DNA of 13,375 bases from SCRT01 sp036379455 (GTDB lineage Bacteria; Pseudomonadota; Gammaproteobacteria; Nevskiales; Nevskiaceae), in NCBI GenBank assembly GCA_036379455.1, contig DASVGQ010000008.1, forward strand, positions 1 through 13,375. Reading direction: 5' to 3'. Shown piece after piece: positions 7,508 through 13,116 of this stretch. Positions within the stretch are counted from its first letter, which is position 1. Each line of letters opens with the position of its first letter. Both the position numbers and the translations under genes were made by a program. The notes beneath the pieces were generated by a model. The model searched no databases and had not been told where the DNA came from. It was given only the letters and a program-made list of their open reading frames with translations.

Positions 7508-8104
7508 ATGAAAGCGTTTATGGTCAGATATGTGCGCCCGGCCTGCTGGCTGGCGCTGCTCGGCGGAGCGGTGGCGCTGGCGGGCTGCGCCAGCTACCAG
7601 CGGCCTTATGGCTACGGACAGCCTTACGGCGCGCAGGCGGTTGCTCAGCCGCCGCAGCAGAACGTCAAGTTCGTCACGGCGGAGGTGTTGAGCGCAACGC
7701 CCGTCTATCAACAGGTGCAGGTCGCCCGGCCCCGCCAGGAATGCCAGCAGGTGCCGGTGGAGAGCGGCGGTGGTCGTGAGGTCGCCGGGACGCTCATCGG
7801 CGGAGCCTTGGGCGGTCTGGTTGGCAATCAGTTCGGCCGGGGCGGCGGCAACGCGGCGATGACGGCGCTGGGAGCCGTGGCCGGCGCCGTGGCCGGGAAT
7901 CAGGTCGGGACCGCGACGGCGCCGCCTCCGGGTTCCACGACCACACAGTGCCGTACGGTGACGGATTACGTGATGCAGAACCAGCCCAACGGCTACGACG
8001 TTACCTACCGCTACAACGGGCAGGTCTACCACACGCACAGCGATACCGATCCGGGTTCCACGATCCGCGTGCGGGTGGCGGTATCTCCGGCATCGGGTTC
8101 CTGA
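7508..8104 (+). CDS. Glycine-zipper 2TM outer-membrane lipoprotein
   Basis: 198 residues. The signal peptide ends in ALAGC with Cys27. Then come a Tyr/Pro/Gln-rich linker with two PYG repeats (about 33-52), a segment with Cys79 (RPRQECQQVPVE), a glycine zipper at about 93-132 (GTLIGGALGGLVGNQFGRGG) and a C-terminal domain with Cys148 (CRTVTDYV) and GYDVTYRYNGQ (162-172). This is the SlyB/PcP-like glycine-zipper lipoprotein layout; Cys79 and Cys148 flank the zipper and might form a disulfide in the periplasm (inference). ATG 7508 has GGAG at 7497-7500, seven bases upstream; the frame is open further upstream but there it overlaps the previous gene. The exact role is unknown, probably envelope structure or stress. 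The next gene, msrA, starts 15 bases after the stop. Confidence 0.85.
   Translation: MKAFMVRYVRPACWLALLGGAVALAGCASYQRPYGYGQPYGAQAVAQPPQQNVKFVTAEVLSATPVYQQVQVARPRQECQQVPVESGGGREVAGTLIGGALGGLVGNQFGRGGGNAAMTALGAVAGAVAGNQVGTATAPPPGSTTTQCRTVTDYVMQNQPNGYDVTYRYNGQVYHTHSDTDPGSTIRVRVAVSPASGS
7796..7888 (+). repeat. Duplicated glycine-zipper segment, copy 2
   Basis: Partner of 7338-7430. The conserved core is GGLVGNQFG[K/R]GGGNAAMTALGAV, encoded here with mostly synonymous changes. Confidence 0.85.
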
Positions 8105-8119
8105 GGCCGGAGCGGGAAG

Positions 8120-8743
8120 ATGGCGTTCGGGCACGGTGCGCTGCAGATCGACGTCGGCGATTTTCCTGATCCCATTCTCGACCCGGTGCCGGCAGGCGCG
8201 GGTCGCGCCGAGGTCGTCCTCGCCGGCGGCTGCTTCTGGTGCACGGAAGCCGTCTACCGCGAGCTGGAGGGCGTGGTCGAAGTGACGCCGGGCTACAGCG
8301 GCGGTGAGCAGGGCGAGGCGGACTACGAGACCGTCTGTGGCGGGACGACGAACCATGCGGAAGCCATCCGCATCGTCTATGAACCGACGCGCGTGAGTCT
8401 CGGTCGCCTGCTCAAGATCTTCTTCTCCGTGGCGCACGATCCGACGCAGCTGGATCACCAAGGCAACGACGTTGGTCGCCAGTACCGTTCCGTCGTCTTC
8501 TATGCGGACGAGACGCAGAAGGAAGTGGCGCAGGCCTACATGCGGCAGCTCGACGACGCACACGTGTTCGCCGCGCCGATCGTCACCCAGCTCGTGCCGC
8601 TGAGCGCGTTCTATGCCGCCGAGGACTACCACAAAGCCTACGCCTCCGCCCATCCGGACCAGCCATACATCGCGTTCGTGGCGCGTCCGAAGGTGGACAA
8701 GCTGCGGCACTACTTCGCCGGCTACACGAAAGCGGTGAAGTGA
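8120..8743 (+). CDS. msrA: MsrA, peptide-methionine (S)-S-oxide reductase
   Basis: 207 residues, cytoplasmic (no signal peptide). The active-site motif GCFWC holds catalytic Cys38 with Cys41 beside it. Further family marks are GYSGG (58-62), HAEAIRIVYEP (Glu81 region), the LLKIFFSVAHDPTQ block and the QYRSVVFY strand near GNDVGRQ. The enzyme reduces methionine-S-sulfoxide, free or in proteins, with thioredoxin as the usual reductant. No cysteine lies in the C-terminal tail where E. coli-type MsrA keeps its resolving cysteines; only Cys41 and Cys73 are available, so the resolving scheme probably differs. About 30 residues precede the first core strand. ATG 8120 is preceded by GGAG at 8108-8111, eight bases away. 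The stop overlaps the slyX GTG by four bases. Confidence 0.95.
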   Translation: MAFGHGALQIDVGDFPDPILDPVPAGAGRAEVVLAGGCFWCTEAVYRELEGVVEVTPGYSGGEQGEADYETVCGGTTNHAEAIRIVYEPTRVSLGRLLKIFFSVAHDPTQLDHQGNDVGRQYRSVVFYADETQKEVAQAYMRQLDDAHVFAAPIVTQLVPLSAFYAAEDYHKAYASAHPDQPYIAFVARPKVDKLRHYFAGYTKAVK

Positions 8744-8994
8744 ACGCCCCGCACCCGGTACGTTCGGCCGCCCCCGCGGGGCAAACCGCTGCAGCGGAAC
8801 GCCGAGTAGTCGAACTTGAAAGCCGCCTCGCGTTCGTGGATCAGGCGGCCGAAACGCTCAGCCGCGCGCTGGCGGCACAGCAGTCGCGCATCGACCGGCT
8901 CGAACGGCTCTGCGGGGATCTGGCGGAACGCGTGCGCCAGCTGAGCGACGCGGACCCGCATACGCCTGCCGAGGAAGTGCCGCCACACTACTGA
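8740..8994 (+). CDS. slyX: SlyX family small coiled-coil protein
   Basis: 84 residues, dominated by one amphipathic helix (about 20-70: RRVVELESRLAFVDQAAETL, then LAAQQSRIDRLERLCGDLA) with leucine spacing of a coiled coil, and ending in PPHY, the signature C-terminus of SlyX. The function of SlyX is not established. It starts with GTG 8740, overlapping the msrA stop in a GTGA junction, without a clear SD, so its translation probably depends on msrA. The N-terminal 15 residues are Ala/Pro-rich and not family-conserved; SlyX is usually about 70 residues. A 152-base non-coding stretch follows. Confidence 0.88.
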   Translation: MNAPHPVRSAAPAGQTAAAERRVVELESRLAFVDQAAETLSRALAAQQSRIDRLERLCGDLAERVRQLSDADPHTPAEEVPPHY

Positions 8995-9074
8995 GGTGCG
9001 CGCTGGCGCGGACGCTTCTGTTCCCGTCGACAGCCGTTTCTACGCCGCCACGCTGGATACGGCGCCGTGTTGTT

Positions 9075-9101
9075 CGCCATGCCACGTTTCGTGGTGCGGC
9101 G
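9075..9101. repeat. Inverted repeat / hairpin upstream of fabH
   Basis: The arms 9075-9086 and 9090-9101 pair over 12 positions with a TTT loop: CGCC/GGCG outside, CCACG/CGTGG inside, and between them one A-C mismatch and two G-U-type wobbles. No T-run follows on either strand, so it is not a standard intrinsic terminator. It lies in the slyX-fabH gap and could be an RNA hairpin or a protein-binding palindrome. Confidence 0.5.
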
Positions 9102-9109
9102 CCGGCGAA

Positions 9110-9120
9110 GGAACGGTTCC
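9110..9120. repeat. Short perfect palindrome GGAACGGTTCC upstream of fabH
   Basis: GGAAC-G-GTTCC is a perfect 11-base dyad that ends 10 bases before a -10-like box and 26 bases before the fabH start, about where a -35 or an operator would lie. No known regulator site is recognised. Confidence 0.35.
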
Positions 9121-9127
9121 GGCGTCG

Positions 9128-9136
9128 TGCTAGCAT
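9128..9136 (+). promoter_or_regulatory. fabH: Possible extended -10 promoter of fabH
   Basis: TGCTAGCAT reads as an extended -10 (TGn plus TAGCAT, 4 of 6 to TATAAT). No -35 is recognisable at the right distance. Transcription would start near 9143, only a few bases before ATG 9147, which also lacks a good SD, so the fabH message could be nearly leaderless. Motif-level evidence only. Confidence 0.35.
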
Positions 9137-9146
9137 CGCGCGGACC

Positions 9147-10106
9147 ATGAGCCACTCCCGCATTGCCGGCACCGGCAGCGCCCTGCCGGCGCGCCGCGTC
9201 ACCAACGCGGAGCTCGCCGAGGATCTCGCTACGAGCGACGAGTGGGTGGTGTCGCGGACCGGCATTCGTACGCGGCACATCGCCGGTGAGGGAGAAAGCA
9301 CCTGCAGCCTCGCGACTTCGGCGGCTCGCGCGGCGCTGGCGAGCGCGGACGTCGGGGCCAAGGAAATCGGCATGATCGTGCTCGCCACGACGACGCCCGA
9401 CATGCTCTTTCCGTCTACGGCGAGCCTCGTCCAGGCACAGCTCGGCATCCGCGATGCCGCCGTATTCGACGTCCAGGCCGTATGCGCCGGGTTCGTCTAC
9501 GCGCTCGCCGTCGCGGACCGCTTCGTCGCTGCCGGCATGTGCCACCACGCGCTGGTCATCGGCGCCGACGTCTTCTCCCGATTGATCGACTGGCGCGATC
9601 GACGCACGGCGGTCCTGTTCGGTGACGGCGCGGGGGCGGTGGTTCTCTCTGCCGCGGACGGCCCGGGTCTGATGTCCGCGCACCTGCACTCGGACGCGCG
9701 GCAGACCTCCATCCTCAAGGTGGACGGACGCGTGGAGCGGGGGCGCGTGCAGGGTCGCCCATTCGTCGAGATGAAGGGCGGCGAGGTGTTCCGCTTCGCG
9801 GTGCGGGCGCTCGCGGACAATGCGCGCGAGGCCCTCCGACACAACCGGATGAGCGTCGAGGAGCTCGACTGGTACATCCCGCACCAGGCCAACGTGCGCA
9901 TCATCGACGCCGTGGGCGCGCGGCTCGGCCTCGGCGGCGCGCGGGTGGTCAAGACGGTGGCCGATCACGGCAACACCTCTGCGGCTTCGGTACCGCTCGC
10001 GCTGGACGTCGCTGCGCGCGACGGACGCCTGCGGCCGGGCCAGAGCGTCCTGCTGCAGGGCGTCGGCTCCGGCATGACGTGGGGCGCCGTCCTGCTGCGC
10101 TGGTAA
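9147..10106 (+). CDS. fabH: FabH, 3-oxoacyl-ACP synthase III (KAS III)
   Basis: 319 residues, the standard KAS III length. The catalytic triad is intact: Cys113 (VQAVCAGFVYAL), His246 (YIPHQAN) and Asn276 (DHGNTSAAS), close to Cys112/His244/Asn274 of E. coli FabH. Other family marks are DEWVVSRTGIRTRHIA near the N-terminus, FGDGAGAVVL, and the C-terminal GVGSGMTWGAVLLRW. The enzyme condenses acetyl-CoA (or another acyl-CoA) with malonyl-ACP to start fatty-acid synthesis. The motif reads CAGF where I expect CSGF in many housekeeping FabH. It stands alone here, without plsX, fabD, fabG or acpP next to it, so it may be a second FabH or the only one, relocated. ATG 9147 is the natural start, giving the conserved IAGTGSALP strand. 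Confidence 0.93.
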   Translation: MSHSRIAGTGSALPARRVTNAELAEDLATSDEWVVSRTGIRTRHIAGEGESTCSLATSAARAALASADVGAKEIGMIVLATTTPDMLFPSTASLVQAQLGIRDAAVFDVQAVCAGFVYALAVADRFVAAGMCHHALVIGADVFSRLIDWRDRRTAVLFGDGAGAVVLSAADGPGLMSAHLHSDARQTSILKVDGRVERGRVQGRPFVEMKGGEVFRFAVRALADNAREALRHNRMSVEELDWYIPHQANVRIIDAVGARLGLGGARVVKTVADHGNTSAASVPLALDVAARDGRLRPGQSVLLQGVGSGMTWGAVLLRW

Positions 10107-10117
10107 TCCCGCCGTCG

Positions 10118-10126
10118 TGACAGAAT
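10118..10126 (+). promoter_or_regulatory. amt: Possible extended -10 promoter of amt
   Basis: TGACAGAAT reads as TGn plus CAGAAT (4 of 6 to the -10 consensus). It lies 11 bases after the fabH stop. Transcription from it would start near 10133 and give a leader of about 56 bases that includes the 10145-10165 hairpin. No convincing -35 and no sigma-54 -24/-12 element are visible. Confidence 0.3.
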
Positions 10127-10144
10127 AGCCGGCTTTTTTCCCTC

Positions 10145-10165
10145 CGATGCACGAGGCGTGCATCG
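10145..10165. repeat. Perfect 9-bp inverted repeat in the amt leader
   Basis: CGATGCACG-AGG-CGTGCATCG: nine perfect pairs around a three-base loop. With CTC (10142-10144) and GAG (10168-10170) the stem can extend past a two-base bulge. No T-run follows, so it is not a terminator. The half-sites TGCAC/GTGCA resemble NtrC half-sites, but the spacing is two bases shorter than the NtrC consensus. It may be an operator or an RNA element controlling amt. Confidence 0.6.
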
Positions 10166-10175
10166 CGGAGTGATC

Positions 10176-10179
10176 GGAG
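10176..10179 (+). promoter_or_regulatory. amt: SD of amt that decides the start codon
   Basis: GGAG lies nine bases before ATG 10189 but only three before GTG 10183, which favours the ATG. It forms part of ATCGGAG (10173-10179), perfectly complementary to CTCCGAT at 10142-10148 in the leader. Confidence 0.55.
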
Positions 10180-10188
10180 CAGGTGTCG

Positions 10189-11391
10189 ATGGGTTCGTTG
10201 ATGACGTCGGAGAACGTGCTGTTTCTTCTGATCGGCGCGATTCTCGTGCTGGGGATGCACGCCGGCTTTGCCTTCCTCGAGCTGGGGACGGTCCGGCAGA
10301 AGAACCAGGTCAACGCGCTGGTCAAGATCCTCACGGACTTCGCGGTCTCCACGCTGGCCTATTTCCTCGTCGGCTTCGGCGTCGCGACGGGCGTGCACTT
10401 CTTCCACGCCGCGCCCACGCTGGCGGCCGACCACGGGCTGGAGCTGACGCGCTTCTTCTTCCTGCTGATGTTCGCAGCGGCGGTGCCGGCCATCGTCTCG
10501 GGCGGCATCGCGGAGCGCGCGCGGCTGTACCCGCAGCTCCTCGCGACCGCCGTGATCGTCGGCCTGATCTATCCCTTCTTCGAGGGCATCGTCTGGAACG
10601 ACAACCTCGGGATCCAGGCGTGGTTCACCGCCGAGTTCGGCGCGCCGTTCCACGACTTCGCCGGCTCGGTGGTGGTGCACGCGGTCGGCGGATGGGTGGC
10701 GCTGGCGGCGGTGCTGTGGCTGGGGGCGCGGCGCGGGCGCTACGGCAACGACGGCCGGATCGCGGCGCATCCGCCGTCCAGCATCCCCTTTCTCGCGCTC
10801 GGAGGGTGGATCCTCATCGTCGGCTGGTTTGGCTTCAACGTGATGAGCGCGCAGTCGCTCGAGCACATCTCCGGGCTCGTGGCGCTCAATTCGCTGATGG
10901 CCATGGTGGGCGGCACCCTCGCCGCCCTGCTGGTCGGACGCAATGACCCGGGCTTCGTCTACAACGGCGCGCTTGCCGGGCTGGTGGCGGTGTGCGCCGG
11001 CTCGGACATCATGCAGCCGCTTGGTGCGCTGGCGACCGGCGCGGTAGCGGGCGGCATGTTCGTGTACCTGTTCCTGCTGACGCAGAACCGCCTGCGCATC
11101 GACGACGTGCTCGGCGTGTGGCCGCTGCACGGGCTGTGCGGCACGTGGGGTGGCATCGCCGCCGGCATCTTCGGGTCGAAGGCGCTGGGCGGGCTCGGCG
11201 ACGTGTCGATCTGGTCACAGATCCTTGGCACGCTGCTCGGCGTGGCCGTCGGCTTTGTCGGCGGCTTCGTGCTCTACGGCATCCTGCGTTATACGGTGGG
11301 CCTGCGGCTGACCGAGGCGGACGAATACGCCGGCGCGGATCTGGCGGTCCACAAGATCAGCGCGACGCCGGAGCGCGAGCGGATGCACTGA
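10189..11391 (+). CDS. amt: Amt/AmtB family ammonium transporter
   Basis: 400 residues, very hydrophobic, with the usual 11-helix Amt organisation. Family marks are GMHAGFAFLELGTVRQKN in the first helix/loop, FAAAVPAIVSGGIAERARL, the twin pore histidines His164 (SVVVHAVGGWVAL) and His314 (GVWPLHGLCGTWGGI), GWFGFN, and DEYAGADL near the C-terminus. Asp156, eight residues before the first pore His, matches the structural Asp of AmtB. It moves ammonium/ammonia through the inner membrane as a trimer. There is no cleavable signal peptide. The cytoplasmic tail (HKISATPERERMH) differs from the common DLSEHGE type, and no glnK lies beside it, so PII control is not shown here. ATG 10189 is preferred by its SD; GTG 10183 would add two residues. 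A Rh-type protein is unlikely given these motifs. Confidence 0.93.
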   Translation: MGSLMTSENVLFLLIGAILVLGMHAGFAFLELGTVRQKNQVNALVKILTDFAVSTLAYFLVGFGVATGVHFFHAAPTLAADHGLELTRFFFLLMFAAAVPAIVSGGIAERARLYPQLLATAVIVGLIYPFFEGIVWNDNLGIQAWFTAEFGAPFHDFAGSVVVHAVGGWVALAAVLWLGARRGRYGNDGRIAAHPPSSIPFLALGGWILIVGWFGFNVMSAQSLEHISGLVALNSLMAMVGGTLAALLVGRNDPGFVYNGALAGLVAVCAGSDIMQPLGALATGAVAGGMFVYLFLLTQNRLRIDDVLGVWPLHGLCGTWGGIAAGIFGSKALGGLGDVSIWSQILGTLLGVAVGFVGGFVLYGILRYTVGLRLTEADEYAGADLAVHKISATPERERMH

Positions 11392-11423
11392 GCGGCGGCG
11401 GCCTCGCTCCACGGTGCAGGAGC

Positions 11424-11444
11424 GGTCGTGCTCCGGCACGATCC
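11424..11444. repeat. Hairpin with a C(UCCG)G-type tetraloop between amt and the ABC genes
   Basis: TCGTGC (11426-11431) and GCACGA (11436-11441) pair perfectly around TCCG. As RNA this is a C(UNCG)G loop, an exceptionally stable class. The stem extends by two G-C pairs past a single bulged T (11442). What follows is CCCGACC, not a T-run, so it is not a classical terminator. It sits 32 bases after the amt stop and 49 before the ATPase start. Confidence 0.5.
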
Positions 11445-11493
11445 CGACCTGGCGTCCGCGGCGTTTCCGAGGCACCCGTGTGACACTCGCGCG

Positions 11494-12252
11494 ATGAGGA
11501 ATCCGCCGCTCCCGGTGCTCCAGGTACAGGAGCTCGTCAAGCGCTACCGCGCGCTGACGGCGGTCGACGGCGTGTCCTTCGCGGTTCATGCCGGAGAGAT
11601 CGTCGGCCTGCTGGGGCCCAACGGCGCCGGCAAGACGACGACTATTTCGATGATTCTCGGCCTGCTCGCGCCGAGCGCGGGATCGGTGACGATCGATGGG
11701 CACGACGTCGCCACGGATCGCGCGCAGGCGCTGGCATCCGCGAACTTCGCGGCGGTCTACGCGCCGCTGCCGGGGAACCTGACCGTGCGTCAGAACCTGC
11801 GCTTTTTCGGGCGCATCTACGGCGTGCCCGGGCTGCATGCGAGGATCGAAGCGCTGCTGGATGAATTCTCGCTGGGGAGGCTGCGCGATACGCGCTGCGG
11901 CCTGCTGTCCTCCGGCGAGCAGACTCGCGCCTCGCTCGCCAAGGCGATGCTCAATGCGCCGCGCCTGCTGCTCCTCGACGAGCCGACCGCGTCGCTCGAT
12001 CCGGCCACCGCGCGCGACCTGCGCGCCATCATTCGCGGCGTTGCGCACCGTGAACGCATGGCGGTGCTGTGGACCTCGCACAATATGCTGGAGGTCGAGG
12101 CGGTGTGCGACCGCGTCCTGTTCCTGTCGCGCGGCCGCGTGTTGCTCGAGGGTGATCCGCACCTGCTGCCGGCGGAACGCGGCAGCGCGTCGCTGGAGGA
12201 GCTGTTCATCCGCGTTGCGCGTGAACCCCTGAGCCTGGAGTCGCGGGCGTGA
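11494..12252 (+). CDS. ABC-2 type exporter, ATP-binding protein
   Basis: 252 residues, one nucleotide-binding domain: Walker A GPNGAGKTT (41-49), signature LSSGEQ (138-143), Walker B LLLLDEP (158-164), D-loop SLD (167-169) and H-loop His196 (WTSHNMLE). At the Q-loop, where a Tyr-x-Pro-Gln pattern is usual, it reads YAPLPGNLTV, so the coordinating Gln appears replaced by Leu92. It powers the permease encoded next, forming a half-size-subunit exporter; the substrate is unknown. The gene stop overlaps the permease ATG by one base. I chose ATG 11494, which starts just before the first core strand; an in-frame GTG at 11428 has a better SD (AGGAG, 11418-11422) but adds 22 non-conserved residues and lies inside a hairpin. 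Confidence 0.9.
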   Translation: MRNPPLPVLQVQELVKRYRALTAVDGVSFAVHAGEIVGLLGPNGAGKTTTISMILGLLAPSAGSVTIDGHDVATDRAQALASANFAAVYAPLPGNLTVRQNLRFFGRIYGVPGLHARIEALLDEFSLGRLRDTRCGLLSSGEQTRASLAKAMLNAPRLLLLDEPTASLDPATARDLRAIIRGVAHRERMAVLWTSHNMLEVEAVCDRVLFLSRGRVLLEGDPHLLPAERGSASLEELFIRVAREPLSLESRA

Positions 12253-13058
12253 TGCGCTGGCAGGCCGTGTGGGGGATCGTGCAGCGCCAGTACGACCTGA
12301 TGCGCGGTAGCCCGACGCGGGTCATTCCGCTGTTCGCCTGGGTGGCGGTGGACATCCTGCTGTGGGGCTTCATCACCCGTTATCTCGACCAGCTCGATCG
12401 CGGCGGCACGATGAAGTTCGTGCCGAGCTTCCTCGGCGCGGTGCTGCTGTGGGACTTCTTCTCGCGCGTGATGCAGGGCGTAACCACGACCTTTTTCGAG
12501 GACCTGTGGTCGCGCAACTTCCTCAACCTGTTCGCGACGCCGCTGCGCATCTCCGAGTACGTTGCCGGCCTGGTGCTCACCAGCATCCTGACGAGCCTCA
12601 TCGGCCTGCTCGTGATGCTCGTCCTGGCGATCGGCTTCTTCGGCCTGAATTACCTGTCGCTGGGGGTGCTGCTGGTGCCCTTCGTGCTGATCCTGTTCCT
12701 TTTCGGCATTGCGCTGGGCGTCTTCGCCAGCGGCATGGTTCTGCGGCTGGGGCCTGCTTCCGAGTGGCTGGTGTGGCCCATTCCGGCCGTGCTGGCGCCC
12801 TTCGCCGGCGTGTTCTATCCGCTGTCCGTGTTGCCGGAGTGGATGCGCTTCATCGGCTACTGCCTGCCGCCCTCGTATGTATTCGAGGGTCTGCGCGCGG
12901 TGCTCGCTGGCCAGGGCGTATCGTCGGGTCTGCTGGCCGGAAGCCTGCTGCTCGCCGTGGCCGAGATCGCGCTGGCCGGATGGTTCTTCCGACACGTGTA
13001 TCGGTACGCCGTGTCCAGCGGGTTGCTCGCTCGCTACAGCGCGGAAAGCGTCGCCTGA
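12252..13058 (+). CDS. ABC-2 type exporter, permease protein
   Basis: 268 residues with about six membrane helices (roughly 22-42, 57-78, 104-131, 135-160, 174-195 and 228-248). Between helices five and six it carries the ABC-2 signature region: GVFYPLSVLPEWMRFIGYCL, followed by PPSYVFEGLRAVLAG (about 187-220). It forms the channel of an exporter with the ATPase in front, probably as a dimer. The substrate cannot be read from the sequence; ABC-2 exporters move polysaccharides, drugs, lipids or haem-related compounds. ATG 12252 overlaps the ATPase stop by one base (TGATG); GTG 12249 is the alternative and adds one residue. It ends 58 bases before the convergent DUF805 stop. Confidence 0.9.
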   Translation: MRWQAVWGIVQRQYDLMRGSPTRVIPLFAWVAVDILLWGFITRYLDQLDRGGTMKFVPSFLGAVLLWDFFSRVMQGVTTTFFEDLWSRNFLNLFATPLRISEYVAGLVLTSILTSLIGLLVMLVLAIGFFGLNYLSLGVLLVPFVLILFLFGIALGVFASGMVLRLGPASEWLVWPIPAVLAPFAGVFYPLSVLPEWMRFIGYCLPPSYVFEGLRAVLAGQGVSSGLLAGSLLLAVAEIALAGWFFRHVYRYAVSSGLLARYSAESVA

Positions 13059-13116
13059 CGCGCCTTCCCTGTGCTGCCGCGGCCGTGTGTCGCCAGAAGA
13101 GGCGGAGAGGCGGCGC

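Noticed and set aside
10127..10139. AGCCGGCT followed by six T as an intrinsic terminator of fabH
   Set aside because: AGCCGGCT is a palindrome with no loop; the best alternative stem (GCCG/CGGC, 10111-10114 with 10130-10133) is only four pairs with a 15-base loop. Too weak to call.
10149..10163. Canonical NtrC operator upstream of amt
   Set aside because: The distance between half-sites is two bases short of the NtrC consensus and no sigma-54 -24/-12 element is visible, so it is kept only as a finding.
8988..10352. 454-codon open frame on the - strand opposite fabH
   Set aside because: Low-complexity Arg/Ala-rich translation opposite a gene with an intact KAS III catalytic triad; a shadow frame.
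9949..11130. 393-codon open frame on the - strand opposite amt
   Set aside because: Translation is His/Arg/Glu-rich without any motif, and the + strand has clear Amt signatures; a shadow frame.
11428..11493. GTG 11428 as the true start of the ABC ATPase
   Set aside because: Although preceded by AGGAG, it adds 22 residues without ABC character and lies within a stable hairpin; ATG 11494 gives a normal family N-terminus.
13091..13104. Bidirectional terminator between the ABC permease and the DUF805 gene
   Set aside because: Only a four-pair CGCC/GGCG stem and no T-run on either strand.
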